DNA from: Hyphochytrium catenoides
Taxonomy: Eukaryota > Sar > Hyphochytriomycetes > Hyphochytriales > Hyphochytriaceae
DNA: 35,068 nt
Assembly (NCBI GenBank): GCA_900088475.1
Contig: FLMG01002325.1
Span: 4,161-39,228 of the forward strand
Reading direction: 5' to 3'
Part shown: positions 10,324 through 21,438 of the stretch, one piece after another
Numbering within the stretch: position 1 is the first letter of the stretch
How the letters are laid out: each line of letters opens with the position of its first letter
Position numbers and translations under genes: made by a program
The notes under the pieces: model-generated
Databases searched by the model: none
The model's input: only the letters and a program-made list of their open reading frames with translations
What the model was told of the DNA's origin: nothing

Positions 10324-12333
10324 TTATGCCTCTGGCCCAAACATCGTGCTGGATGCTTCGCTCTTCTTCGTATCCGCGTCTGTATCTCGACAGCTGGTGA
10401 TGGCCTCAACGTACTGGATGATCTCATCGTAGCCTTCCGTCATTTCCTTCGTCCACTCAAGGCAACGCTTTGTTTGTTTTGTCTTAGCAGCCGTCAGCTG
10501 CTTCACGGTTTCTGTTAGGTGTCCAAAGTACAGGGTTAACACCTGCAATCGCTCTATGCGCAGCATCTCCTCAATAGACTTGTCCAATAAAAAGCGTAGA
10601 GGCAGGTAGTCTGAGCTCAATCCTATGAACCGGAAGCCGCTAGTAACCACTTCAGGGGTAGGAGCTACGTCTTGAACTGAAAGTTGCACAGTGGCTTTTC
10701 TCGAGAATATGGCAAAGGGGGATGGAAGAAGGTCGCTTCTCCTTACTCTAAAGCCGAAGTAAGGATACGTCAGGAGGTCCTCTCGACTTTTGACATATTC
10801 TGCAAGGTTCACCAGGCGGACGGCTTTGGAGCGCTTCACAGCCTCCTCGATTGTGTTGCTCATGGTTGCAATGCTCAGGACAAGACAAGAGAGAGGGATG
10901 AGTAGGACAAAGCAAAGGTAGAGCAACTGAAAGAGAGTAGAATCTCCGTAGTAGCCTAGGTTGTGCTGCTGGTCCGACACCGAGAGAGTTAAAAAGAAAG
11001 CCCAGCCGGCTAAATCCAGTGGCTTCTCTCTCGGATACGGAAACTCTACGGGTTTAGGTGATGCGGTGAGTCGCAGTCCTAAGGTCAAACCGGGAAGTAT
11101 AGTCAGGACCATAAGGGCAATGGGCCCGATATCCTTCTTAAGGGCGACTTCATAGGCAATAAATAAGTGGCCAATGCTGCTCTGAAGCTTCATATACTGG
11201 AAGGACCAGAGCCACATAAGCAGGATGAATAGAGCTTGCAAACTCTTCTTTGTTTCCCCTCCTATAGCCATCTCCGAACCAAGTGGTAGCGTCACGCTCA
11301 GTGCCAGCAGAAGCCCGATGAACAGGGACATGCGGCTAGGAGCGCGGCTACTCAGACAGTTCCCACCTTCCTCATCTGCTCCTGCCTCTTTCTTCACCCG
11401 TAGACGATGAGCCGAGAGATCGAAGAATAAGGTCAGCACGAAGAAGAAAACTAACAGTGCTACTGTGAGCCAATTGCAAACCGGCATCCAGCTAGCTGTA
11501 GTCGTCTCGTACTGCTGAGAACCGCCTTCGGGATGTAGTTCAGGAAAGCCATAAAGCACTGAGATGTTAGCGAGTACCATCAAAGCCACGTAGAGCGTGA
11601 TCTCTACCCAGAGATACTTTCGAAGCTGCAGTAACTTCCATTGTAACAGCGCCTTGATCACGGGATGAGTGATAATCTCTACGCGACCCTGAGAGGTCTC
11701 TATCAACGAGTGGAAAGGTGTGACTCCTGGTGAAATTCTTGAGCCGTCAGGGAGAGGAACGGTCGTCAGTGGATGGTCGAGGTTTTCTAAGCCAAGGACA
11801 TGGTACTCGCACTGTGTCCCAGTGAGCCTCGTAGCGACTTCAAAGTAGAAAGTATTGAGCACCTTCAGGACGATGTTAGGCCTATTGTCAATGAACTGTG
11901 TACTCATTATGACAGCCTCAGCTGGAGCACCACCCGCATGACCCAGCAGAAGGTCAAGCATCTGGTGCTGTTTGTCTTCATTGCTTGCGACGGGGGAAAA
12001 GAAGGCATGGTACCAAGCACTTCGACCCTTCTGGTCCCGGATGGACGGATCTCCCCCATTCCGTAGAAGAAGTTTCACCATCTCATACCTGTACATCTCA
12101 ACCGCTTTGTTGAGCGCGGTAAAGTCATCATCATGGCGATGATTTATGTTTGCACCGCTAGCTATTGCCGCCAGAACACCCTTTGCGTTCCCTGTAAGGC
12201 ATGCGTCCAAGAGCTTCGCATTCTGCAGACCAACGCCACTCTCTGGCAATCTTAGGGACTTGCCCCTGGTCTTTGACATCTTCCCCATCGTGTCGCTGTA
12301 AGAGGAGAACTTCGCTCCTTCAGAGCCGCTCAC
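10324..12333 (-). CDS. Ankyrin-repeat TRP-like cation channel
   Basis: A single uninterrupted frame of 669 residues. Residues about 35-110 form two ankyrin repeats, with motifs such as GANINHRHDDDFTALNKAVE and KLLLRNGGDPSIRD. Six hydrophobic helices follow: S1 about 239-262, S2 286-306, S3 334-352, S4 364-380, S5 403-423 and S6 466-492. A hydrophobic stretch (LAGWAFFLTLSVS) sits between S5 and S6, where a pore helix would be. The S4-S5 linker (IGHLFIAYEVALKKDIGP) and the end of S6 (LVLSIATMSNTIEEA) look like TRPV-type channels. The C-terminal 100 residues are charged and helical. The inferred role is a membrane cation channel, perhaps sensory; ion and stimulus cannot be read from the sequence. 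The first ATG at 12333 was chosen; further Met codons lie at codons 16 and 19. It is convergent with GAR1. Confidence 0.82.
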   Translation of the reverse strand: MSGSEGAKFSSYSDTMGKMSKTRGKSLRLPESGVGLQNAKLLDACLTGNAKGVLAAIASGANINHRHDDDFTALNKAVEMYRYEMVKLLLRNGGDPSIRDQKGRSAWYHAFFSPVASNEDKQHQMLDLLLGHAGGAPAEAVIMSTQFIDNRPNIVLKVLNTFYFEVATRLTGTQCEYHVLGLENLDHPLTTVPLPDGSRISPGVTPFHSLIETSQGRVEIITHPVIKALLQWKLLQLRKYLWVEITLYVALMVLANISVLYGFPELHPEGGSQQYETTTASWMPVCNWLTVALLVFFFVLTLFFDLSAHRLRVKKEAGADEEGGNCLSSRAPSRMSLFIGLLLALSVTLPLGSEMAIGGETKKSLQALFILLMWLWSFQYMKLQSSIGHLFIAYEVALKKDIGPIALMVLTILPGLTLGLRLTASPKPVEFPYPREKPLDLAGWAFFLTLSVSDQQHNLGYYGDSTLFQLLYLCFVLLIPLSCLVLSIATMSNTIEEAVKRSKAVRLVNLAEYVKSREDLLTYPYFGFRVRRSDLLPSPFAIFSRKATVQLSVQDVAPTPEVVTSGFRFIGLSSDYLPLRFLLDKSIEEMLRIERLQVLTLYFGHLTETVKQLTAAKTKQTKRCLEWTKEMTEGYDEIIQYVEAITSCRDTDADTKKSEASSTMFGPEA

Positions 12334-13600
12334 ATGCTTTTTATATGGCTAACTTGAAGGCACTACCTAGGAGTCAACGAGTGGCCGGAACTACGGGTGA
12401 GCCCATTTGCCCTTAGACCTCATTGCTGCAGAAAGCATTGACCCGCATTCTCAACGCAAGCTCCCCTGCCGTCGCCTCACGAATGCCGGTCTCCGTACGC
12501 AGCTCAGTAGTGAGAAAACTTCCTCCTCTTTCTCTCGCATCTGCCTCCTTTCTCATCTTCACTCGGAAGCCACATACCGCGTCCTGCCGTCCGCCTTCAT
12601 GAAGGTAAGTGACGGCAATACCAAGGAAGAAGAGGCTCCGGTCAAGGAAGAAGATGCGGACGCGAACTCTGTAACCCCCAATAACATCAAGGCTATGGGG
12701 GTGTATGCTCCCTCCTAAAATAATCAATCTATAGTTATCAATAAGATAACTACACTCAGTATAGTTTTTGTACATCACAGACAGAGTGATTAGGTGCGGT
12801 GAGAAATAACGCAGCAAGATGTAGAGCATCAGTGTCTATGTATGGCATGTACGAAACAGATCGTGTTGAGATACGTCTGGACCATGGTGAGAGATATTTA
12901 CGAAAGGAAGGATGGACATAAATGAGGCAACAAACCCCCGCGCCACCCCTCCCCTCTTCCTTCCTCCCTGATCAACATCTCTCCAAACACGGTTAAGGAT
13001 CAGTGAGGCAGCGGTTTAGATGGCGATGTTATAGAAGGAAAAGAGGCATAGGATCAGGTTTAGGAAGATGCGCTAGGTGATGACAGGTGTCGCTCTGATG
13101 GATTGGGCGCTGAAACAAACAGACAGAGACGTGCAAGACAGAGGCATCAGGACCGCGAGAAAGAGTGAGAACTAAAGCGAGGGAGAGAGACAGACAGAGA
13201 AAGGATAATAAAGGGAGAAGATCTGGTAAGAGAAAGGAAGAGTGGGGCAGACAGACAACGAAAGAGAGAGAGAAGACAAAAAAAGAGAGAAAGAGGAGAG
13301 AGAGAGTAATGGACATCTTCCCCGACTTCCAGACGCCCGTCACTGTCCTTTGTCTGTCACCGTCAGCACTCGGCCAACATTGCCGTTCAGCTACTGTTTC
13401 CCAGCGCAGCAAGACTGAGACTCCATTTCTCCTTTTGTGACTACTGGCCACTTTCGAGTCAGTGGCTCTTTATAAAAAAGCTCAAACAGCCTGGCGGCGG
13501 CATTGGCAGTGAAGGTCTGGGCAATCTTCTCAGGCACCGCGGTGTTGAAGCTTCGAATGCGCATCAGAGGTCAGGGCTTCAGCTCAACGTAGAAGGATCG
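12334..13600. other. Divergent intergenic region with weak ORFs and a GA-rich tract
   Basis: It lies between the starts of the channel gene and the reductase gene. At 12599-12718 a 39-codon plus-strand frame starts MKVSDG and is acidic, but GTAAGT follows its second codon. An overlapping minus-strand frame (12413 to about 12600) is also open. I cannot choose between them and call neither. A GA-rich tract lies at 13165-13310. Confidence 0.45.
13471..13479 (+). promoter_or_regulatory. Possible TATA box of the reductase gene
   Basis: TATAAAAAA lies 122 nt before the start codon at 13601. This is a plausible TATA element with a leader of about 90 nt. It rests on motif and position only. Confidence 0.4.
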
Positions 13601-15607
13601 ATGGAAGACTTCTCGTTTTTGCTGTCCACCGCTATACTCAGCGTTATTATCGGTGGAGCTGTCGTCTTCTACTCTAATAAGACGAAGTATTATAACTCGG
13701 CCGCTAATAGCAAGAAGTCCACATTCTTGCCGAATGGCTCTGCGGTCCATGCGCAGAATGGTGTCCATACCGTCGAGAAGAAACCAGAGCCCCAACATCA
13801 CTATCCAGGAGGCAAGGTAGCCCTCTTCTTCGGCTCTCAGACAGGTACCGCCGAGGGCTTCTGCAACGATCTGGCCAAAGAGGGCAAGGAAGCAGGCTTT
13901 GACACCGCTGTCATTGACCTTGAAGAGTTTGACCTTGAAAGCTTGGACCAGTACACTTTCTGTGCCTTTCTCTTGGCTACGTATGGGGAAGGTGAGCCTA
14001 CCGACAATGCAGCGACTTTCTTTCGTTGGCTGAAGGACAAGAGTGGGGAGCTCACCCCGGAGACGCTAACCGGGAAGAAGTTTACTGTCTTTGGCCTTGG
14101 GAACCGTCAATACGAGCACTATAACTTTATGGGAAGGTTTGTCGACAAGCGTCTTGAGGAGCTTGGAGGGGAGCGGGTATACAAGTACGGAGAAGGTGAT
14201 GACGACGGCACTCTTGAGGAGGATTTCGAGGCTTGGAAGGAGGAGCTATGGCCCTCTATGAAAACTCACTTCCTGAGCTCCAGCGAACAGAGCAGCGTAG
14301 ACCACGAAGCTTCAGGGCTGAAGCCAGAGTCTCTCGACATCGAGGTGGAATACCTAACTGAAGAACAGGCAAAGAAGATGAGCTCAGAGATCTCCTCGGA
14401 AAAGATGAACAGAACTACCAAGCATTTCTTCACTGCAGACACTCTCTCTGTCCTTAAAAACCAAGAGCTGCGGCAGGACGCGACCGATGGCTCTACGAAG
14501 CACATAGAGCTCGACATCTCTGGTACAAGGGTTAATTATGAGATTGCCGATAACCTTGCGGTTCTACCTGACAACGATCACGAGGAAGTAGCCAGAATAG
14601 CAATGTCTCAGGGCTATAATCTAGACCAGTACATCACCCTCAAGAAGGTGAACGAGACAGCAGACGTGAAGTTCCCATTTCCATTCCCTTGCACGGTGCG
14701 GACTGTCCTTACTCGGTATTGTGACATCCTTACTCCTCCTAGACGGGCAATGCTCAAATCTTTCGCAGTCTTCGCCTCAGACAAGAAAGAGCAGGACAGG
14801 CTCCTCTTTCTTGCAGGGAAAGAAGGGAAAGAGGAGTTTGTCTCGTGGATAGAGAAGGAAAGGCGGACGATCGCTGAGGTGTTGGAGGCCTTCCCCTCGC
14901 TGAAGATCCCTCTAGACCATCTCATGTATAACCTGCCCAACCTCAGTCCGCGATATTATACCATTTCCTCCTCGCCATCTGTACACAGTGGTGCCATCCA
15001 CGTCACAGTCAGTGTCGTCAAGGATAACAAGGGAGACGGAAGGATTCACCGTGGTGTCTGCTCAAACTACCTGGATGAGCTCGTCCCTGGCAAGAGTAAA
15101 GTCCCTGTCTTTGTGAGAACGTCCACTTTTCGTCTGCCCAAGGACCCGTTGAAGCCCATTATTATGGTGGGGCCAGGGACAGGAATAGCTCCAATGAGAG
15201 CCTTTTTACAAGAGAAAGCTAGACAAAAGAAAGAAGCAGATAAGGTTGGTCCAGTTGTCCTCTTCTTTGGCTGCAGGAAGAGAAGCCAAGACTTCATTTA
15301 TAAGGAGGAGCTGGAGCACTATCAAAATCAGGGCTTCCTCACTCTCTACACAGCTTTCTCTCGAGAGCAAGAGAAGAAGATCTATGTACAGGATAGACTT
15401 AGAGAGAAAGGGGAGGAGATGTGGAAGCTCGTCCATGACGGAGGAGCTTACATCTACGTCTGCGGTGGAACAGGAATGGGACAGGATGTAATGGCTGCGT
15501 TTGTTGAGATTGCCAAGAGAGAGGGGAAGATGTCGGACCAGGAGGCGTCTGCATATGTGAAGAATCTCCAAGAGCAGCACAGGTACATTCAGGAGTTGTG
15601 GTCCTAA
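13601..15607 (+). CDS. CPR: NADPH-cytochrome P450 reductase
   Basis: An intronless frame of 668 residues, the usual length for the family. An N-terminal anchor (about residues 5-24, FSFLLSTAILSVIIGGAVVF) places it on the ER surface. The FMN flavodoxin domain has FFGSQTGTAEGF, LLATYGEGEPTDNA and GLGNRQYEHYN. The FAD domain has PRYYTISSSPS and GVCSNYLDEL. The NADPH domain has VGPGTGIAPMRAFLQEK, FFGCRKRSQDFIYKEEL, TAFSRE and YVCGGTGMGQDV. It ends in ELWS, with the C-terminal Trp that stacks on FAD. It passes electrons from NADPH through FAD and FMN to P450s, heme oxygenase or squalene epoxidase. An acidic patch (GEGDDDGTLEEDFEAW) completes the FMN domain. The ATG follows a GATCG context. The gene is convergent with the TatD gene, 182 nt away. 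Confidence 0.97.
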   Translation: MEDFSFLLSTAILSVIIGGAVVFYSNKTKYYNSAANSKKSTFLPNGSAVHAQNGVHTVEKKPEPQHHYPGGKVALFFGSQTGTAEGFCNDLAKEGKEAGFDTAVIDLEEFDLESLDQYTFCAFLLATYGEGEPTDNAATFFRWLKDKSGELTPETLTGKKFTVFGLGNRQYEHYNFMGRFVDKRLEELGGERVYKYGEGDDDGTLEEDFEAWKEELWPSMKTHFLSSSEQSSVDHEASGLKPESLDIEVEYLTEEQAKKMSSEISSEKMNRTTKHFFTADTLSVLKNQELRQDATDGSTKHIELDISGTRVNYEIADNLAVLPDNDHEEVARIAMSQGYNLDQYITLKKVNETADVKFPFPFPCTVRTVLTRYCDILTPPRRAMLKSFAVFASDKKEQDRLLFLAGKEGKEEFVSWIEKERRTIAEVLEAFPSLKIPLDHLMYNLPNLSPRYYTISSSPSVHSGAIHVTVSVVKDNKGDGRIHRGVCSNYLDELVPGKSKVPVFVRTSTFRLPKDPLKPIIMVGPGTGIAPMRAFLQEKARQKKEADKVGPVVLFFGCRKRSQDFIYKEELEHYQNQGFLTLYTAFSREQEKKIYVQDRLREKGEEMWKLVHDGGAYIYVCGGTGMGQDVMAAFVEIAKREGKMSDQEASAYVKNLQEQHRYIQELWS

Positions 15608-15695
15608 GAAGGAAAAACAAAAAGACTGACAGATGGAATGCAAAGGGCAAAGAGTCCTTACTATGGGGAATGGGTCACATTGCTTGCCTTGTGGC

Positions 15696-15701
15696 AATAA
15701 A
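15696..15701 (+). terminator. Polyadenylation signal of the reductase gene
   Basis: AATAAA lies 88 nt after the reductase stop codon. The spacing fits a eukaryotic cleavage and polyadenylation signal. Confidence 0.65.
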
Positions 15702-15789
15702 GTAAGTAGCTCTAGGTGGAAGGACCTGGATGACGAAAGGTTCCAGCGTCCTAAGAAGACGTGCTAACTTTTTAAGTTAACCAACTGGC

Positions 15790-17594
15790 TTAGCTTTCTT
15801 TTGGGAAGAAGAGCTTTATCGTGTTGTTATAGATCTGTGCTGCGAGCTGCTCCTCATCTTCCACTCCACGCACTCCAGCCACAACTTCAAAGACTTGCCT
15901 TTGAGCAAAGATCAGTCAGATGAGAGTGAGAGGGAAAATGTTATAGGACTTGTGGAGGAGGAACAGAATTCTCTGAAGAGAGAGGTAGACGGAGGAAAGA
16001 AGATTGTAAGGTGACCAAACTAAACAGAATCTGCTGAGACAGGATGCTCACGCACTTCTGTCAAAACAAGGATGCTATGGAGTCTAGATGCACTATGCCA
16101 CTGGGCAGCATGAAAATAGAACCCATGCAAGATGGCAACGAGTTGAGGGAGAGGGGAAAGGAAAGAAAACGTCTACGCGCTAGGATTCATGCCACGGGCC
16201 TCCGTCACTCTTTTGTTTCTTTCATCTGATGACAACGATGGCAAGGGCGATGGATTACCTGATTGTGCAGGGCTCGTTTCTGCCCTTGACCATTTCTCCC
16301 TTGATAAACTTCTCCGGCTTCACAGTGTTGAATTTTGTCCGAAGGAACTTAGAACTGGCGTGCGTGTTCCGTACATCGCACCAGGGTGCATCTAACAATG
16401 CACAGGGGTCATAAAGAATAGACTGAGGGAGAGATAACAGAGAGATACAGAGGCAATACAGAGTGTTGGAAAGGTGCTGAACGTAGAGAGACCTTTACCT
16501 GTCTCAAGGAGCAGCTTGTCAAGAGGAATATGCTTTAAAACCTCCAGATTCTCTTCCTTTTTCAACGAACAGCCATTAATGCCTGGTCGGAAGAGTGCGT
16601 AAGAGCTTCTACTGCCAGTGTTCTAAGGCCCTTCAGCTAGACCTCTTTTCTTCTCGACCTTGTTTTAACGTTTGACCCATCATCATTCCTGAGTAATGGG
16701 CACGCCAACCTCTCTCTAGATCTTACCAATGTAGAGATCTAAGTCTAACAATAACTGCAACTCCTCTAGCGTCCCGTCAAACGAGTGCACTACCGCAGCT
16801 GACAGCTTTTCCCTATGGGGCCTCAAGATCTCTGCGCCAGGAAAACCACGTAAAGGAAGGTGTAATGAATTTCCGTCAACGCAGAGGTACAAGGAGAGGA
16901 CGGGGAGGGGGCGCAAACGATTCTCAAGGTCATCAAGTGTCGCATTCACCCTTTCGACCGTGCCGGGCAATGAACAGACGGACGCTTTACCTGCAAGATC
17001 ATGTCCAGCATTTCTGCAATGCAAAAACATAGGCAAGCGCAGCTCTTTGGCTATTTGGATTTGCCGTTCAAAGTATTGGCGCTGCACCTCCCTGGGACAG
17101 AACTCTGTTCGATCATAGTCCAATCCGCACTCGCCAACCGCAACAACTTTCTTTTCTTCCTGGCCCTGCTTCGACAATTCGAGCAGCTGCTGATAATGCG
17201 CATCGGGACCGTTGGGGTCACTCTCGAAGTCCCCACAGCGGGTAGGGTGGACGCCAATAGTGCAGGTGAGATAGTCGGCCTTCTTAGAGTATTCTAGTGC
17301 TTCTTGGCTTTCCTTCAGGCTGGTACCTATCTTAGTGAGGTTGTTTATAAGCTGAACGTGCAGGCTACGCCCCATCGTCGCTTACCAGTGATAATGATCC
17401 GTTCCACTCCTGCCTCATTACTGCGACGGAGCACATCCTCAAGATCATCCTGCGGAGACTGTTGGTCAACTCTTCACGTGCTTTTAAGGCTGATTAGGCC
17501 GTGACCAGGTCCAAACCTCATGCTTCTGCTTCCCACGGTATTCCCCTCGAAACATAGGGTCCATAAGATTGACGGCAATGTCTATGAACTTCAT
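15790..17594 (-). CDS. TATDN1: TatD-family metal-dependent deoxyribonuclease (TATDN1 type)
   Basis: Seven exons, all joined in phase: 17594-17517, 17458-17386, 17326-16991, 16831-16727, 16582-16499, 16391-16259 and 15898-15790. They give 305 residues; human TATDN1 has about 297. The N-terminus [17 protein letters not shown] is diagnostic. Metal and active-site elements follow in order: [17 protein letters not shown] (Glu), LHCRNAGHD (His), VVHSFDGT (His), [13 protein letters not shown] and TDAPWC (Asp), then NTHASSKF. The C-terminus [14 protein letters not shown] matches the family. The fold is a TIM barrel with two metal ions. TatD proteins are Mg-dependent 3'-5' exonucleases or endonucleases linked to DNA repair and apoptotic DNA decay. 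The introns are 58-360 nt. Confidence 0.94.
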
Positions 17595-18844
17595 CTTCCC
17601 AACTAATCGACTGTCTCCCGCCCGAGAGTGATAATCCCTCCTCGTATTGCCTTGCACTGCACAACACGCACTCCAAGCTTTGCAGTCAACACCTCGGCTC
17701 GTATATGCTAAGCACCGTCGGTACGTCAACATCCATAGTCCAGATAGGGAACTCTAGGGTACCCTTTAGCTGTAGGTCCCAAGCGGCTTGCCTTTGGCAG
17801 TTCTTTCTCAGTTCTCTATCCAGTCGCCAGTCAGCCGACAGACCATCTCATCTCCAGGCTCCAAGAGAGATTTCTGAGCTTCGTCCAATCTTCAGATCTT
17901 CACACAGACTACCCACAGATTTACTGACCGCTAACGCCCATTTGAAAAGGGTAAAGCACCAGGACAAACCGTTCGAGTAGAACGACGACCGCATTCGGTC
18001 CGTGTTGTAGCTTCGGTAGCTAAAAGGTAATCCTCACGTTTTGCTTTATCAGTCCAATATATTCGGCTAGATCCAGGTAATATCTTGGTGCTTTGCAATC
18101 CTTTTCGGGTCTTAGATCTGGGGCGTTACATTTCTCTTGTGGCTGTGAGGTTGGCAAGTCAGAAGTTGATGGGAGGCAACCAGCAGCACTAAGACTTATG
18201 GACTAGAGGGCCAGACCACAGCGCTGAGTGCACCTACATGGAAGCTCATCCCTCCGGTCTTGATTCATTGGGCTAGCCTGCGCTGTTTCTCTGCATTGGC
18301 GGCCCAAATGTGTTGCTGGCCAGTGACTATGGCTCTGGCAGCAAGTCGTACCATTTCTCCCCTACTCCGTCCCCTCTCTTTCCGTCAGTTCTCTTTCTTG
18401 ATCCGCACTGTCTCCCTCACTCGGTCTTAGGACTAATTGTCAGTAGTAAAGGAGCCACTTGCTGCTGCTGCAGCCGAAGTTGCCGGTGACAGAAGAGAAA
18501 AGTTTTGGCATTAACAAGACGTGTCCCTCAGTCCTCAGGCGTAAAGTATCATAGGCGTAATGCACTACTAGTCCTTTGCGAATTATCTATACCGGCGACG
18601 TTAGCCAGGACTGGTGGACTGACTGACTGAAGCATCAATCGCGTAGGAGCTACTCAAGAAGTTCTTGGGGCTTGCTTCTAAAGCTTGACTTGCCTCCTTG
18701 TTTTCTTTCCCTTCCATCCGATTAACAAATCTCCGCTCTCCTGGAGGGCAAAGATGCCTGGTTAATCGCCCAAGTCGTCTGAAGGGGTGTGCATTGCGGA
18801 GATTATGCTCATGGGAAGGTTGCCCCAGCTAACTTCTACGAAAA
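17595..18844. other. Intergenic region, no gene seen
   Basis: A divergent gap of 1.25 kb between the TatD gene start and the next plus-strand gene. The longest frame (17705-17980) has no recognisable feature and is not called. Both promoters should be here; I see no clear TATA box. Confidence 0.5.
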
Positions 18845-19706
18845 ATGTCCTCCCGATCTGAAGGACTCTGTGAGGGAAGGCCAAGTCTCTTCATGAAAAG
18901 AAGCTCAATACAGCCTGCGGATGCCCCTCCTATCAAAGCAAAGACGAGCCCCGCCATCAGCATCCAGCTTGGGGTTGAGTGTCCTCAGAGTCCATCCTCT
19001 GTTGCCATCACGCAAGTAGCGCGTGGCAATAGTGGAATATTCAACAGGCGATCAGAACGCATATGCCCTTCACCCGAGAAGCCTAACGAATTGAGTGGAC
19101 CGCGGTGCTCTCTGCAGTTTGCTGACAAGCAGGCCTCAGAACGCGCTCAGAAACTTGTGCCAGCCCGTACATCGCCCAAGTTCTATAAAGCGCAGGGTAC
19201 GAACTTGACTAGCCTCCTTGTCTCTAACCCTTCTATCACTCTCCGTTTCCTTTATTTCGGCTCTTCGTCTTATCCTTCTCTCTGCGCACGATGCTTCAGA
19301 GTGCCTAGGTTAGATTCTTCTCTGCCACGACCGTGTGATGCGTATCAGTCCTCCTTGCATTGCTTTTCATTGCTATGAGCAAGAGTACTTATCATCATAC
19401 TTCTCATATATCATATCGAGGATTAAGTATACCCTATCTTTATGCACGACAGCGCTCCCTGAAGTCGCCATCACCAATCACCGGGCAGAACTGCCAAAAA
19501 TCGTCTATAAGGCTCCATCGGGCGCCGTTCGCGCACCCGCAAGCCCACATGGCACAATTCAGGAACAAGTCGCAGCATCTATGCAATCAACAGAGGAGGA
19601 CGACGGCGAAACTACCGCTTTAACCTTCACGCCAACTAGTCGAAGACGAACTATAGCTTGGGCGGAAAATAGCGAACAACAGCCGCCACCTCACCCAGCA
19701 GTGTAG
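18845..19706 (+). CDS. Uncharacterised Ser/Pro-rich protein, two exons
   Basis: Exon 18845-19196 ends G before GTAC. Exon 19453-19706 begins CG after ACGACAG, which restores an Ala codon and keeps the frame, giving 201 residues. The protein is rich in Ser, Pro, Arg and Ala with little predicted order (for example PADAPPIKAKTSP and ERICPSPEKPNEL), then an acidic stretch (STEEDDGE) and a Pro-rich end (QQPPPHPAV). There is no signal peptide, membrane segment or known domain. SP and TP sites suggest phosphorylation, but this is inference. I do not recognise the family. The intron (256 nt) contains a pyrimidine-rich stretch. The support is phase agreement and composition only. Confidence 0.5.
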
Positions 19707-19902
19707 ATGATGACTTCTTCCTGCTAGCTCCCATACCCTTCTTCCTACCTCGCTGTTCCCGTTCTCATCCAAGGTGGGGACTCTTTCAGTCTGGAGTCGC
19801 ACGAATAAGTGTCCTTTCTCTGTGGCTCCCACAACCCTTGTGCAGACAGCTGCTCTGCTTTAATCTATTATTTATCGCTCTGTACAAAGAGCGTGGTAAC
19901 CT

Positions 19903-21438
19903 CTACCATAAAGAAAAATGGATGTCTGGAAAGCTGTAGGATAGCTTGATGAGATCTGACTGGGTCACAGTCTCCTCTGCCCCTCCACCCGGAGTCATGA
20001 TCACGACCTCTGTCAAAGTCTCACACCTACTAGCCACTTCTTGCAGTTGCTCAGCAGTGACGGCGCTGTTACCTATAAAGCATAAGTATGATAGATGACG
20101 GCAGATGCGAGAGGATAGGAGCGCCTTACTAATTAGCGCTGTCCCATAAATATAAAGAGCTTCTAACTCCCAGTCCCCGACACTGTCCCCTAGCTCCATC
20201 GGGTCTTCTGAAACGGACAGACCGAGAGTCTTGACTTGTGGACACCGCATCGCGAGGCTGGGAAGGACGCTCAATAGCTGTTCGAATCTGAGCAATGGAC
20301 AGTCCAAGACCTGGGCGATGACAGCTTGTTAAAGCTTCTCCAGAAAATATGGGAGGTATATTGGCCAACGTCTGAGCTTACCAGCAGCTTGGGGCAGTCA
20401 AGGTCCAAGGTCATCGGCTCTAGATTGCCATGAAGCTCCAGTATTTGAAGCTCCGGAAGAGAGAGTGTAAGCTCTTCGCATCCCAATGGCGAAATCAGCT
20501 GAAGCTCCCGCAAGACCTTGCAGTATGTAGATATGCTGAGCATCGTCCTTGGAGGAAGAAAGCAGTGGTCCAATTTGAGTACAGTTAGGAGAGGAAACCT
20601 TAGAGAGGTAGATTGCCTCCCAAAGTATTCATTGGCCAACTCCAAATGCTGCAGCTCCTTGCACCGCTCACTGAGACGGGCTATGTCTTGAGGTGATATA
20701 CTCGACGTACTGAGAACAACTTTGCGCAACTGCGGCGCAAAAACGGAACTGGCTAAGCTAGCAATCATGTTGCGGGGTAAAATCTCCGGACTACGCAGGG
20801 CGAGCTCCCGGAGAGATGTAGCTCTATACAGACCAAGTTTAGCCAATAAACGGCCTTGATTAACGGAGGATGGGGCCTACTTACCTCACGCAGAAAGTCG
20901 CAAAGCTCCTGGTGGTGAAGCCAAAGACACGATCTGCCTCAAGAGCTACGAGGTTCGGGAAGTGATGGGCTATGGTTTCCAAGTCCTTGTCAGAGCAGTC
21001 ACTAAAGCGCAGACTATGAAGACGTCCCTTGTTGGGAATCGCCTTGAGCACCTTTCGAAGAGGATATCTTAACCCCAGGCCAGATACGTCCAAATGCCGA
21101 AGTCGAGTTCGTCGCGCGACATAGCGGATAGCTGTATCGAGGGTGGGAGCTCCACTGCCTGGTTCTCCTCCGAGGACGAGAGTGTCATAGTCTCCGACGG
21201 CTGTGTAGAGAGTCGTGCAAGTACTGCCCAAGCCTTCCTCGACCTCCCTCGACGCGAGAAAACTCACAATGGCGAGGACGGCCTCGTGTGGAAGACTAAC
21301 CAGTGGACAGTCCCTGTTCTCTGGGCTTACCGGCCACGATATTGTGAGAGATCGTTGTACCCTTGTCGCCCCAGTCTTGCCATCGGTATGGCTATGGAAC
21401 TTCCGCCGTTTTGCTCTTTTCCTCACAGGCTCCATCAA
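19903..21438 (-). CDS. F-box and leucine-rich-repeat protein
   Basis: Three exons, 21438-20885, 20823-20382 and 20310-19903, are joined by introns of 61 and 71 nt with phase kept, giving 467 residues. After a basic start (PVRKRAKRRKFHSH), a possible nuclear signal, residues about 46-85 look like an F-box (VSLPHEAVLAIVSFLASREV, then STCTTLYTAV). Leucine-rich repeats follow: RLRHLDVSGLGL, RLHSLRFSDCSDKDLETIA, LQHLELAN, LLTVLKLDHCFL, LRELQL, LQILELHG, VKTLGLSV, HLSYLCFIGN and LTEVVIM. F-box/LRR proteins are substrate receptors of SCF ubiquitin ligases: the F-box binds Skp1 and the LRRs bind the target. The target cannot be inferred. The F-box is divergent, so a plain LRR protein is the alternative. 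Two Met codons stand in tandem at the start. Confidence 0.8.
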
